Source: a virus. From it: a DNA stretch of 40,366 nucleotides. A program made the position numbers and the translations under genes. The stretch lies in the IMG/VR virus record IMGVR_UViG_3300047547_000103, positions 1 to 40,366 of that record. One strand, written 5' to 3'. The notes beneath the pieces were generated by a model. The model saw nothing but the letters and a program-made list of their open reading frames with translations, was not told the origin of the DNA and ran no database searches. Below, piece after piece: positions 8,096 through 14,232 of the stretch (position 1 is the stretch's first letter; every line of letters starts with the position of its first letter).

Positions 8096-8513
8096 GTGGC
8101 TTCAGGTCGTAAAAGGTCACACCCAGTTGCGTGGCAGCAAATGCCTCCACCTGGTCGCTGAACTCGCAAAACTCGGCGGTAGACAGCCCGGTGGAGCTTT
8201 TGCCGACAACCTCACCGTTGGGAAGTTGCTCCACGCCAATGAACTGGCGCTTGAATTGCTCGTGCCATGCTCCAGGACCGAACATCTCGCCATTGACCAC
8301 GGCTTGCTGGCTGATTTGCTTGAGCACCCCGTTGCCCCAATAGCGGCGGTTTTGGGCTGGGGTGCGCTTGCGTCGGGAGACTGTGAGCACCCACCGGCCA
8401 GAGGCTTGGAACACGGTGGAAAGGAAGGGAAACAGCTGGTTTTTGATGGCAACCCAAGCTTGCTGCTTGTTCCACAGTTCGATGGTCAGGCTTTCGCTCA
8501 ACGTGACCTCCAA
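8082..8513 (-). CDS. ninB: NinB recombination mediator
   Basis: This encodes 143 aa. The NinB pattern is clear in the central RRKRTPAQNRRYWGNGVLKQ followed by HEQFKRQFIG and GKSSTGLSTAEFCEFSDQVE. NinB (Orf) binds ssDNA and SSB and helps load the phage recombinase, replacing host RecFOR. It precedes ninG as in lambdoid nin regions and overlaps it by 14 nt; the Cys-rich gene upstream overlaps it by about 16 nt. This supports a recombination cassette within the replication transcript. Confidence 0.9.
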   Translation of the reverse strand: MEVTLSESLTIELWNKQQAWVAIKNQLFPFLSTVFQASGRWVLTVSRRKRTPAQNRRYWGNGVLKQISQQAVVNGEMFGPGAWHEQFKRQFIGVEQLPNGEVVGKSSTGLSTAEFCEFSDQVEAFAATQLGVTFYDLKPHETL

Positions 8514-8692
8514 AACAATTCGCGTGCCCGAACAGAATCAGCGCTGGCCTGTTCCCATTGGTTGCAAAAGCACCCGGCCATGGGTACGCGGTCTTTGTTC
8601 ATGTTGCAGAACCCGTAACCCTGCTTTGCCAGTTGGCGGTTGCGCTGGGCCAGGTCTTTGAGGTTGAAGTGGGTGCAGTCGCGGCAATTCAA
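8498..8692 (-). CDS. Small Cys-rich putative zinc protein
   Basis: From the TTG at 8692 (TTGA overlap with the preceding stop, with GGGGGA upstream) this gives 64 aa: MNCRDCTHFNLKDLAQRNRQ, then LAKQGYGFC, then MAGCFCNQWEQA. The CxxC near the start and two later Cys positions form a zinc-ribbon-like pattern known from small phage proteins in replication regions. A GTG at 8713 would add 7 residues. It overlaps ninB by about 16 nt. The function is unknown; zinc binding is inferred from the Cys spacing. Confidence 0.65.
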   Translation of the reverse strand: MNCRDCTHFNLKDLAQRNRQLAKQGYGFCNMNKDRVPMAGCFCNQWEQASADSVRARELFWRSR

Positions 8693-8814
8693 ACCAAGTC
8701 CCCCAGCAGCCACAGTGCGCGGGTGATCTGGCCTTCAGTCACGTCCAGGCCGTTGCGCACAGCGTCAAGGATTTGATGTGCCCATCGTTTGTCATCGTCT
8801 TGGGTGTTACGCAT
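8689..8814 (-). CDS. Small protein after helicase loader (41 aa)
   Basis: The ATG at 8814 overlaps the 3' end of the helicase-loader gene (stop at 8807) and opens 41 codons: MRNTQDDDKRWAHQILDAVR, then NGLDVTEGQITRALWLLGDLV. The predicted fold is two helices. The coupling by overlap on both sides (its stop overlaps the Cys-rich gene) supports it as a real gene despite its size. I do not recognise the family. Confidence 0.6.
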   Translation of the reverse strand: MRNTQDDDKRWAHQILDAVRNGLDVTEGQITRALWLLGDLV

Positions 8815-9643
8815 CCTGCATCTCCCGACGTGCTTGCGGGCGATAGCTCCCCCATGTGAACGGCACCCACTTTGCACACTCGGTCATGCGGTCATACACC
8901 CTGTCACCCACGAACTGCTTGAAGCCCTCTTTGTTTTGGTTGGTCAGCAGGATCGTTGGCCTCATTTCCCGGTAACGGCGGTCCAACACGTCAAACAGGT
9001 GGTTTTGCTCAGAGTCGGTTCCGTACTGCACACCCACTTCGTCAATCACCAGCAGCGGCAGGCCGGCCAACTTGTCCAGCAATTCGGTTTCTGCCTCCTC
9101 CGAATCCTTGCGCCAAGTTGCGCGTATGGTCTGGATCAACTCCATGCAAGTCATGTAACGGCCAACATGGGCTGGCATCAAAGCCTGAAGAATGGCGATC
9201 GCCAGATGGCTTTTGCCGGTGCCCGGCAAGCCAGAAAACACCAACCAATTACCTTTTTTGTAAACCTCCGACCAGTTGACAACAAAGTCTCGGGCAACAT
9301 TGAGCGCTTTGGTTTGCTCCGGCGTTTCTGCTTTGAAGTTGGCAAGGGTGCGGCCAATGAATCGCACTGGGATTGCAGCGGTCATAAGTTGCTGCTCCCT
9401 ACGCTTTTCGTCTGCAAGCCGGGCAACCTCTGCTTTCTTGCGCATGTCTTCGTCCGCAGCCTGCTTTACGCAGGATGGGCATTGCGTCCAAACGTCTCGC
9501 GTCCTCAGCCTGGTGCCCTTGGCCATGTAGGGTCCATGAACATCGCAGTTGCGCTGCGCATGCCCAATGTCAGATGCACCAAAGCGCATGTGTACCAGAT
9601 CAATCTTTGCAAACTGTCCATCAAGCGAAAGAGCCGTCATCAT
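8807..9643 (-). CDS. DnaC-like helicase loader (AAA+ ATPase)
   Basis: This encodes 278 aa. An N-terminal zinc site (C33, H36, C55, C58) precedes an AAA+ domain with Walker A GLPGTGKS at 138-145, Walker B LLVIDE at 197-202, sensor-1-like TILLTNQNKEGF and a C-terminal basic RVYDRMTE segment. This is the DnaC/IstB-type arrangement. It would load the host DnaB helicase at the phage origin together with the O-like protein encoded just upstream (9621-10364), which it overlaps by 23 nt. The start shown has two adjacent Met codons; either may be used. Confidence 0.9.
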   Translation of the reverse strand: MMTALSLDGQFAKIDLVHMRFGASDIGHAQRNCDVHGPYMAKGTRLRTRDVWTQCPSCVKQAADEDMRKKAEVARLADEKRREQQLMTAAIPVRFIGRTLANFKAETPEQTKALNVARDFVVNWSEVYKKGNWLVFSGLPGTGKSHLAIAILQALMPAHVGRYMTCMELIQTIRATWRKDSEEAETELLDKLAGLPLLVIDEVGVQYGTDSEQNHLFDVLDRRYREMRPTILLTNQNKEGFKQFVGDRVYDRMTECAKWVPFTWGSYRPQARREMQDA

Positions 9644-10364
9644 TTATTCCTTCGGTGTAATTGAGGTTTGTAAAACCGGAGTGCTTTCTATTGCCATTCG
9701 TTTGTTTTGCAGGAATTGAAATTGAATTAATCCAATCCGCCTTAAATCCCTGCCATCCACGCATACAGCAAACAGTCAATGCGTCACCAAGGTTGATTCC
9801 GGCCTTTTCTGCTTCCAATCGAATGCCATCCAAAGCGGTTTGTGTCAAATTGGATTTCTTTGCTTTCCTCAAAGCCAAAAAGTCACTCCAAACCTGCTCA
9901 GTCACACCTTCAGGACGCGCAAGCGTCTTATGATGGTTCTTTGATGGTTCTATGATGGTTCTATGATGGTTATTTGCGGGTGCAACCTGTTGCACCCTTT
10001 TGTGCTGTGGATTGCACCCTTTTGTGCTGTCACTTGCACCCTTTATGTCGTCACTTGCACCCTTTTTAAACGGTGCAATTTCTGCACCCTTTACCCATTC
10101 AGGTGAAATCTTGTATTCAGAAGCCATGCTTCTGCCGCCATTTCCATTTCCAACCAATATCAACCAACCATCATCTTGCATACGACGTAATTGATATTGA
10201 ATTGTTCTTTCTGATTGGCGTGTTTTCTCTGCCAATGCTGCAATTCCAGGGTAAATGCGCGAGCCATCATCACTTGCATGATCCGCCAATGCCAATGCCA
10301 AAAGCATTTCCCCTCCGCCATTTGGATAGCGTTCAAATACCATGGACATAATTCGGACGCTCAT
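9621..10364 (-). CDS. O-like replication initiator with iterons in its gene
   Basis: This encodes 247 aa. The N-terminal winged helix-turn-helix (residues 1-75: EMLLALALADHASDDGSRIYP, SERTIQYQLRRMQDDGWLILV) is the form found in lambda O- and phage RepO-type initiators. A repetitive linker follows at residues 95-145 (KGASDD, KGASDS, KGCNPQ; NHHRTIIEP, NHHKTLA), which is the translation of the DNA iterons. The C-terminal domain (about 155-225) resembles the helicase-loader-interacting part and ends in a low-complexity tail. The order O-like then DnaC-like matches lambda O-P. It binds its own gene to open the origin; this is inferred from the lambda model. Confidence 0.82.
   Translation of the reverse strand: MSVRIMSMVFERYPNGGGEMLLALALADHASDDGSRIYPGIAALAEKTRQSERTIQYQLRRMQDDGWLILVGNGNGGRSMASEYKISPEWVKGAEIAPFKKGASDDIKGASDSTKGCNPQHKRVQQVAPANNHHRTIIEPSKNHHKTLARPEGVTEQVWSDFLALRKAKKSNLTQTALDGIRLEAEKAGINLGDALTVCCMRGWQGFKADWINSISIPAKQTNGNRKHSGFTNLNYTEGINDDGSFA
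9929..10092 (-). other. Candidate origin of replication (iteron cluster)
   Basis: Inside the O-like gene, four tandem copies of TGATGGTTCTA (plus strand, 9929-9972) are followed by five copies of TGCACCCTTT. These start at about 9991, 10013, 10035, 10056 and 10083. The spacing of the first four is 21-22 bp, two helical turns. Two further half-sites (GGGTGCAA at about 9978, CGGTGCAA at about 10070) are inverted. A repeat array with a helical period within an initiator gene is the layout of lambda ori. Which array binds the initiator is not known. Confidence 0.65.
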
Positions 10365-11041
10365 TACGCAACCTCGCCCGCATCAATGGTCAGCGCATAC
10401 GCTTCCATCCAAACATCTGCGTGATAAGCCTTGACCGTGCCGTAGTTGGCATCAAACACATCAATCGAAGGCGCTCCCATTTCGGTGGCTGTTGAGCGCA
10501 AGCGCCTCCAGTCAAAGCGCTGGCCGTGGTACAGCATCTCCATGCGCTTGACGGTGGCGTAGTCCTTGGCTCGGTCCAGTTGAATCTCCAGCTTGTTGGC
10601 GCGCTTCACAGCCTGGCTGGCGGTGTTCATGGCCGTGGCTTCACGGCGCTGGCTGATCTGGGCCTTGGTTTGCTCTGCCAAAAGGCGGGCTTCGTACTGC
10701 TCTGCCCAAGCTCTGGCTGCTTGTGCTGGGTTGGAGAAGTTAGGGATGGCGGGCGCTTGCTTGGCCTCCAGCTCTTGCCATCGGTCAACAATGCGGGCCG
10801 TGAACTCAGGGGACAGGCGAGCCACCAAAACAAGGCTGTCGCGCTTGGTCAACACGTACTGCATGTACTGCTGGCCGTTTTGCTCGTTCGTGTAGGGGGT
10901 CTCCTGAATTTCAGGACACACCCCTTCCGACTTCAAGCTGCGGCAAACCTGCATCACGTTGTCATGACGCTTGTTTGTCAGATCCGCGATTTCTCGGCTG
11001 CTCATGGTCTGGGTGTTGTCAAGAACTTGAATTTGGTTCAT
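10364..11041 (-). CDS. rha: Rha-family regulatory protein
   Basis: This encodes 225 aa. The N-terminal Rha domain (residues 1-90) shows MSSREIADLTNKRHDNVMQV and TKRDSLVLVARLSPEFTARI, the hallmark of phage pRha/anti-repressor-like N domains. A helical linker follows, then a C-terminal DNA-binding-like domain (KRMEMLYHGQRFDWRRLRS, GTVKAYHADVWMEAY) of the KilA/antirepressor-associated kind. Rha proteins modulate lytic growth in an IHF-dependent way and resemble antirepressors. It lies in the cro operon, just upstream of the O-like gene, with the ribosome site GAGGTAATT before ATG. Confidence 0.85.
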   Translation of the reverse strand: MNQIQVLDNTQTMSSREIADLTNKRHDNVMQVCRSLKSEGVCPEIQETPYTNEQNGQQYMQYVLTKRDSLVLVARLSPEFTARIVDRWQELEAKQAPAIPNFSNPAQAARAWAEQYEARLLAEQTKAQISQRREATAMNTASQAVKRANKLEIQLDRAKDYATVKRMEMLYHGQRFDWRRLRSTATEMGAPSIDVFDANYGTVKAYHADVWMEAYALTIDAGEVA

Positions 11042-11048
11042 AATTACC

Positions 11049-11072
11049 TCGTTAACTCGTTAACTCGTTACT
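11049..11072. repeat. Three tandem GTTAACTC repeats before rha
   Basis: The sequence CTCGTTAACTCGTTAACTCGTTAC contains three adjacent 9-bp units, the last slightly degenerate, ending 8 nt before the rha start. It lies in the untranslated leader of rha on the minus strand. It may bind a regulator or form part of a leader structure. No function can be assigned from the sequence. Confidence 0.6.
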
Positions 11073-11079
11073 TTGAAAC

Positions 11080-11120
11080 CCGCCGAGGCCTGCCAGCCGT
11101 TGACGCGGGTTTTGTTTTTG
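11080..11120. terminator. Hairpin between RHH-like gene and rha, possible terminator
   Basis: AACCCGC at about 11080 pairs with GCGGGTT at about 11104. On the plus strand it is followed by TTGTTTTT; on the minus strand by only three T residues and then CAAAG. The stronger terminator shape is therefore on the plus strand, against the direction of the cro operon. It could also act as a weak tR1-like terminator on the minus strand, to be overcome during lytic growth. Confidence 0.4.
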
Positions 11121-11147
11121 CCTGCCGTTGTGGCCGCAGGCAACGCC

Positions 11148-11366
11148 TTATTCCTTGGCCCCTCCGCAGGGCTCCGTCATGTAGGGATTGCCGCGCAGCA
11201 TGCGAGCGAGCAACATGGCTTCATGGGAAACTTTCCTCACCTCCGACTCAAGCACGCTGACCACATAAGCGTGGCGATCCATGCCGCGAGCCAGTGCAAT
11301 GGCGTCAAGTGCGTGAGCCAGATCGTTGGTGACAAGGCCGCGCAGTTCGGTTTTGTCGGCTGCCAT
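11148..11366 (-). CDS. Small ribbon-helix-helix-like protein
   Basis: This encodes 72 aa. MAADKTELRGLVTNDLAHALDA, then ALARGMDRHAYVVSVLESEVRK resembles a ribbon-helix-helix: a short strand (LRGLV) followed by two helices. It starts 1 nt below the cro stop, so it is coupled to cro, and it precedes rha. It may be a second regulator of early or replication genes, in the position where lambdoid phages have cII. It does not look like CII. The function is inferred. Confidence 0.65.
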   Translation of the reverse strand: MAADKTELRGLVTNDLAHALDAIALARGMDRHAYVVSVLESEVRKVSHEAMLLARMLRGNPYMTEPCGGAKE

Positions 11367-11561
11367 TCAGGCCACCTGTTTGCGTTTGGCACGCTTGTGC
11401 ATGGAAACCAGCTGCCTACCAACGGAGTACCGTGGCTCCTTGGTCACGCCGTTTTCAAGCTCGCTGATGCTCACTTGGCTACAGCCAACCTTGTTCGCAA
11501 TCTGCACCTGGGTAAAACCCAAGGCAGTTTTGATGTCGGTGATGATCGTTTTCCAGTCCAT
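11367..11561 (-). CDS. Cro-like repressor
   Basis: This encodes 64 aa: an XRE-type helix-turn-helix FTQVQIANKVGCSQVSISEL at residues 16-35 and a basic tail ending KRAKRKQVA. It is divergent from the CI-type gene, the lambda cI/cro layout. The minus-strand promoter at 11568-11596 places the -10 box only 6 nt before the ATG, so the mRNA should begin at or next to the start codon (leaderless). The perfect operator palindrome 11571-11588 lies over this promoter. The protein should favour the lytic state by binding the same operators as CI. Confidence 0.85.
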   Translation of the reverse strand: MDWKTIITDIKTALGFTQVQIANKVGCSQVSISELENGVTKEPRYSVGRQLVSMHKRAKRKQVA

Positions 11562-11567
11562 GCCGTA

Positions 11568-11596
11568 AATATAACGGTTGTCCGTTATTTTGGCAA
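11568..11596 (-). promoter_or_regulatory. Early promoter for cro operon (pR-like)
   Basis: TTGCCA (11591-11596) and TATATT (11568-11573) are separated by exactly 17 bp on the minus strand. The spacer and -10 are covered by the operator palindrome at 11571-11588, so repressor binding would block RNA polymerase. The ATG of cro lies 6 nt below the -10 box. Confidence 0.82.
11571..11588. promoter_or_regulatory. Repressor operator OR1, perfect palindrome
   Basis: ATAACGGTTGTCCGTTAT is an 18-bp palindrome with 7-bp perfect arms (ATAACGG/CCGTTAT). Related sites lie at 11608-11625, 13135-13152 and 13159-13176. It overlaps the cro promoter. It is the best match to the consensus and so is probably the strongest CI/Cro site. 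Confidence 0.85.
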
Positions 11597-11607
11597 GCGG
11601 TTTTTTA

Positions 11608-11625
11608 ATAACGTTTTCTCGTAAT
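11608..11625. promoter_or_regulatory. Operator OR2 and cI promoter region
   Basis: ATAACGTTTTCTCGTAAT keeps the outer half-sites of the operator (ATAACG, CGTAAT) with the same 18-bp length but lacks the inner G/C pair. The cI -10 candidate TAATGT (11622-11627, plus) overlaps its right end and lies 6 nt before the cI ATG at 11634. The -35 region is poor, as expected for a repressor-activated maintenance promoter. Confidence 0.6.
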
Positions 11626-11633
11626 GTCTGGAC

Positions 11634-12314
11634 ATGGCAACCGAATACGGATCAAGACTGAAAAAGGCGAGAAACCACGCTGGCATGACGCAAATGCAAG
11701 CGTCTGCCAAGACTGGGATACCGCAGTCCACCATCTCAACCGCTGAGCGAGAAGGGCATGGTTCAGGGGATACACCGGTGTATGCAAAAACCTATGGAGT
11801 GGATGCCCATTGGCTTGCAACGGGTGAAGGCGAGATGCTTCCGTCTCACGATTTGATACGAGAGGCTGCTAACATTTCCCCCGGACCAGACATAAAAGGC
11901 AGGGGGAGTTATCCGGTGCTAACAGACATACAGGCTGGAAACTGGAAGGAGCTGTGCGGCACCTTCGGTTACGGCGAATCAGAGGTGTGGAAAACATCGC
12001 CACACAACCTTGGCCCATGCGGCTATTTCTTGCGGGTCGAGGGCGCATCAATGACCAACCCAGGCGCTGACATCAGCTTTCCTGAAGGCATGTTGCTCCA
12101 CGTCAACCCGGACGAAGAAGCGTTGCCAGGGCGTTTTGTGGTGGTGCGTCGGGAAACCGAAAAGGCCGCAACTTTCAAGAAGCTCACCATTGTGGACGGC
12201 GAACCGTACCTAGAGGCCATCAACCCAAACTGGCCAAACCGCTATTTGAAACTGAAACCCGGTGATGTGATTTGCGGGGTGGTGGTTGACGCATCTTATG
12301 GGCGCTTGATATAA
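11634..12314 (+). CDS. CI-type repressor with LexA-like self-cleavage domain
   Basis: This encodes 226 aa. The helix-turn-helix is MTQMQASAKTGIPQSTISTA at residues 18-37. The C-terminal S24 peptidase domain has cleavage site Ala101-Gly102 (TDIQAGNW), Ser139 in VEGASM and Lys182 in ATFKKL. The Ser-Lys spacing of 43 is the same as in lambda CI. RecA-stimulated cleavage should induce the prophage. It is read divergently from cro with shared operators. There is no useful ribosome site, and the presumed -10 is 6 nt upstream of ATG, so the cI mRNA is probably leaderless. Confidence 0.93.
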   Translation: MATEYGSRLKKARNHAGMTQMQASAKTGIPQSTISTAEREGHGSGDTPVYAKTYGVDAHWLATGEGEMLPSHDLIREAANISPGPDIKGRGSYPVLTDIQAGNWKELCGTFGYGESEVWKTSPHNLGPCGYFLRVEGASMTNPGADISFPEGMLLHVNPDEEALPGRFVVVRRETEKAATFKKLTIVDGEPYLEAINPNWPNRYLKLKPGDVICGVVVDASYGRLI

Positions 12315-12332
12315 CCAACCAAGGGAGGAAAA

Positions 12333-12656
12333 ATGAAAAAATCTGCTCTAGTTTTGTCACTGCTCATGTGCGCAACATCAGCATCGGCAGACCTTTCGGA
12401 CAAGCTGGGGAAACTTGTCGGGTACAGCATTGTCCATAACGGAATCATTACCGGATACCAAGACCCACGGAAGAAGCAAAACGACGCTTTCGAAGGTTGT
12501 GAGTATGGACGAAAGATTTTTATAGACAGCACTTACCAGGTCACGTGTCTGACTCACTCTTATTCCTACTCATACAGGCCAAACGTAGTGATCTTGGTCA
12601 GGGGTGAGGTTATGAAAATGGTAGTTGGCGACGAAATTTATGACATAGCCAAATAA
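12333..12656 (+). CDS. Small secreted protein, candidate lysogenic-conversion gene
   Basis: This encodes 107 aa. A clear Sec signal peptide occupies residues 1-19 (basic MKK, a hydrophobic core and the cleavage motif ASA before Asp20). The mature part of about 88 residues has two Cys (C56, C72) that could form a disulfide in the periplasm. A strong ribosome site (GGGAGG) precedes the ATG, and the gene starts 19 nt after cI. It should therefore be transcribed with cI in the lysogen. Such genes often alter the host envelope or block superinfection. The function here is inferred from position only. The codon use is more AT-rich than in its neighbours. Confidence 0.75.
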   Translation: MKKSALVLSLLMCATSASADLSDKLGKLVGYSIVHNGIITGYQDPRKKQNDAFEGCEYGRKIFIDSTYQVTCLTHSYSYSYRPNVVILVRGEVMKMVVGDEIYDIAK

Positions 12657-12739
12657 CCCTAAATACCGGAATATTGGGAGCTTTGGGTGATGGACACGCG
12701 TCTGCGTCAACAGAGGCACCCACCACCCAAGCCATCCCC

Positions 12740-12760
12740 GGAGTGTTGCAAGCACTCCGT
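12740..12760. repeat. Perfect hairpin downstream of the secreted-protein gene
   Basis: CGGAGTG-TTGCAAG-CACTCCG has a perfect 7-bp stem. No T-run follows on either strand, so it is not a classical terminator. It may stabilise the 3' end of the cI transcript. The 12657-12890 interval otherwise shows no gene. Confidence 0.5.
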
Positions 12761-12893
12761 TAGTGGGCCAATGTCAAATGGCGATCCTTGTTGACGCAAG
12801 GGCAAACGCCAATTCAGCCAGTAACCCACGAAGCGCGGCCACCTAGATCAAGTGGTCGAGCAGCGCTGCTGCGACTGCCTATTGGAGAAATCC

Positions 12894-12986
12894 ATGAAAG
12901 CGCTCACAGTAAAGGTGAACATCAAGATCGACGCAGCGCAGTGCCTAGCAGTACTGACCATGTTGATTTTGGCGTTGTTACCTTAA
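12894..12986 (+). CDS. Tiny hydrophobic peptide (30 aa)
   Basis: The ATG at 12894 is preceded by TTGGAGAAATCC, a good ribosome site. The 30-residue product is MKALTVKVNIKIDAAQCLAV then LTMLILALLP, a basic beta-like start and a hydrophobic C-terminal helix. It ends 6 nt before an intrinsic terminator, which suits the last gene of the cI transcript. It could be a small membrane peptide. Support comes from the ribosome site and the terminator; no homologue is recognised. Confidence 0.5.
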   Translation: MKALTVKVNIKIDAAQCLAVLTMLILALLP

Positions 12987-12992
12987 GGGATG

Positions 12993-13025
12993 GCTCGGTG
13001 TTTCGGCACCGGGCCTTTTCTTTTT
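12993..13025 (+). terminator. Intrinsic terminator of the cI transcript
   Basis: GCTCGGTG pairs with CACCGGGC (one G-U) around TTTCGG, followed by TTTTCTTTTT. It is positioned to end the repressor/secreted-protein transcript before the pL-like promoter. Confidence 0.85.
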
Positions 13026-13074
13026 AAAGCAGTCGCACGAGCATCATACAAGGCCATGCGTTTTTTGCATAGAT

Positions 13075-13098
13075 ACCCGCTTCGGCGGGTTTTTTTTC
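13075..13098 (+). terminator. Second intrinsic terminator before pL-like promoter
   Basis: ACCCGC-TTCG-GCGGGT followed by a run of eight T. It stands in tandem with the terminator at 12993 and insulates the early promoter at 13149 from readthrough. Confidence 0.85.
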
Positions 13099-13134
13099 GT
13101 CTACGGGAAAACCCCTAAAAAAATTTGTCGAAAA

Positions 13135-13152
13135 ATAACGGACAACCGTTGA
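13135..13152. promoter_or_regulatory. Operator OL1
   Basis: ATAACGGACAACCGTTGA matches the operator consensus ATAACGG-N4-CCGTTAT at 16 of 18 positions if the spacer is ignored. It covers the -35 box of the plus-strand early promoter. Confidence 0.78.
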
Positions 13153-13177
13153 CAAGAGTAAACGGACTTCCGATAAT
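13149..13177 (+). promoter_or_regulatory. Early promoter (pL-like)
   Basis: TTGACA (13149-13154) and GATAAT (13172-13177) are spaced by exactly 17 bp, a near-consensus sigma-70 promoter. Operators at 13135-13152 and 13159-13176 overlap the -35 and the spacer/-10, so CI should silence it in the lysogen. It drives the plus-strand operon from about 13184. Confidence 0.88.
13159..13176. promoter_or_regulatory. Operator OL2
   Basis: TAAACGGACTTCCGATAA is a degenerate copy of the operator, centred 24 bp from OL1. It covers the spacer and -10 of the pL-like promoter. Confidence 0.65.
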
Positions 13178-13183
13178 ACATCC

Positions 13184-13535
13184 AACGACACGCAACACCG
13201 AGTCGCCAGCCAGCAAACAAGGCGAACGCGCAGGCAGTAGCGCGAAACAAAAGGCTGTCGTCGCTCTACCACGCGGGCCATTCGGCTTGGAGTCACTGGG
13301 AAAGGCCACGCAAACCCCACCGCCTGGGGGTTATCAAGAGTACGGGCGTGAGGCAAACAGGTAGGCCAAGAACAAAAACGACCCGCTGGCATTCGCAAGA
13401 GTGCCAACAAGCAGATGACTTGTGCGCGTGCTTGACGCACCCAACCCTGTACCGATCCGGACGGTAGAAGCTGGGCACTCAACAGCTACATCAGGTCATC
13501 TCCTTGTTTACTCCCCTGGTGGCTTTGCCACTTTC
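13184..13535 (+). other. Long untranslated leader of the early operon
   Basis: From the expected start site near 13184 to the terminator at 13536 there are about 350 nt without a convincing gene. No frame has a ribosome site with a protein-like product. The stretch ends in a strong intrinsic terminator before the first gene. It may be a regulatory leader, the site of an antitermination signal, or a small RNA of about 385 nt. Confidence 0.5.
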
Positions 13536-13570
13536 GCCCCGGTTCAGCAATGCGCCGGGGCTTTTCTTTT
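13536..13570 (+). terminator. Intrinsic terminator inside early leader
   Basis: GCCCCGG (13536-13542) pairs with CCGGGGC (13555-13561), followed by TTTTCTTTT. It lies between the pL-like promoter and its first gene, only 11 nt before the ATG at 13581, so early expression must involve readthrough or antitermination. Confidence 0.85.
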
Positions 13571-13580
13571 GGAGATCGTC

Positions 13581-13799
13581 ATGCGAATGGTTCACACAGA
13601 TTTTTTGGGCATCGACTTGTTTGTGCGGTTTGAAGACGACTGCGCCGAAGCCATCTATTCCTTCATGGGCCGCGACAAATCCGGCAAAGACAAGTTTCGC
13701 CAGCTCAAAGGCGTGTTCACCGAACAGGCCGAGGAACTGATCTACACCCAGGCCCGCAAGCAACTGGCCGAACTTTTGGAAGACGAGGCAGCGATATGA
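13581..13799 (+). CDS. Conserved early protein of unknown function (72 aa)
   Basis: The ATG at 13581 has the ribosome site TTGGAGATC. The product is MRMVHTDFLGIDLFVRFEDD followed by a helical C-terminus (FTEQAEELIYTQARKQLAEL). It is the first gene of the early operon and overlaps the next by ATGA. Its beta then alpha composition resembles a small phage protein with no known role. Confidence 0.7.
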   Translation: MRMVHTDFLGIDLFVRFEDDCAEAIYSFMGRDKSGKDKFRQLKGVFTEQAEELIYTQARKQLAELLEDEAAI

Positions 13800-13978
13800 A
13801 CCACACCACAAAACGCTTTTCCAGAACGCTTGACGAGGCCTTCGGACTCGACGCACGCAGCGCCTACCCCATTGAACGCCACCGGGTTTCGGTGTGGGAG
13901 CGCTTGGCAGATGTGTCCCTCGCAGTCGTGATTGGTTTTTCACTCGCCATTGGCGCAGTTCAATATTTTGTGGGGTGA
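13796..13978 (+). CDS. Small protein with C-terminal membrane segment (60 aa)
   Basis: This encodes MNHTTKRFSRTLDEAFGLDA, then an ERHRVSVWERL segment and a C-terminal hydrophobic helix (residues about 39-58, LAVVIGFSLAIGAVQYFV). Similar short proteins with the KRFSRTLDEAFG start occur in phages of Burkholderiales. That is recalled from general knowledge, not searched. It is coupled to the gene before it by a 4-nt overlap. It is a membrane-anchored protein of unknown role. Confidence 0.68.
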   Translation: MNHTTKRFSRTLDEAFGLDARSAYPIERHRVSVWERLADVSLAVVIGFSLAIGAVQYFVG

Positions 13979-13981
13979 ATC

Positions 13982-14224
13982 ATGGAAATCGAAACCACCG
14001 TTGCAGGCGGGTTGCCCTGCATTGCCAGGGTCACCAGTTTTTCGGAGTACCGGTGCAACAGCCGGGGCCACATCGACACCTGGTTACCCGACGACCCCGA
14101 CGATCTGGAGTTTGAACTCCTGACAACCAAAGGCAAGCCCGCGGAGTGGATTGAAACCCGCGCCTCTTATGCAGACTGGAAGCGCATTGAAAAAGAACTT
14201 CTTGAAGCCATCAACGATGTTTAG
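13982..14224 (+). CDS. Conserved early protein of unknown function (80 aa)
   Basis: MEIETTVAGGLPCIARVTSF begins an 80-aa product that continues RGHIDTWLPDDPDDLEFELL and ends in a charged helix. It starts 3 nt after the previous stop. The strand-rich start and acidic middle match a small phage family often annotated as hypothetical. No motif for a known activity is visible. Confidence 0.68.
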   Translation: MEIETTVAGGLPCIARVTSFSEYRCNSRGHIDTWLPDDPDDLEFELLTTKGKPAEWIETRASYADWKRIEKELLEAINDV

Positions 14225-14232
14225 GAGTGCAA

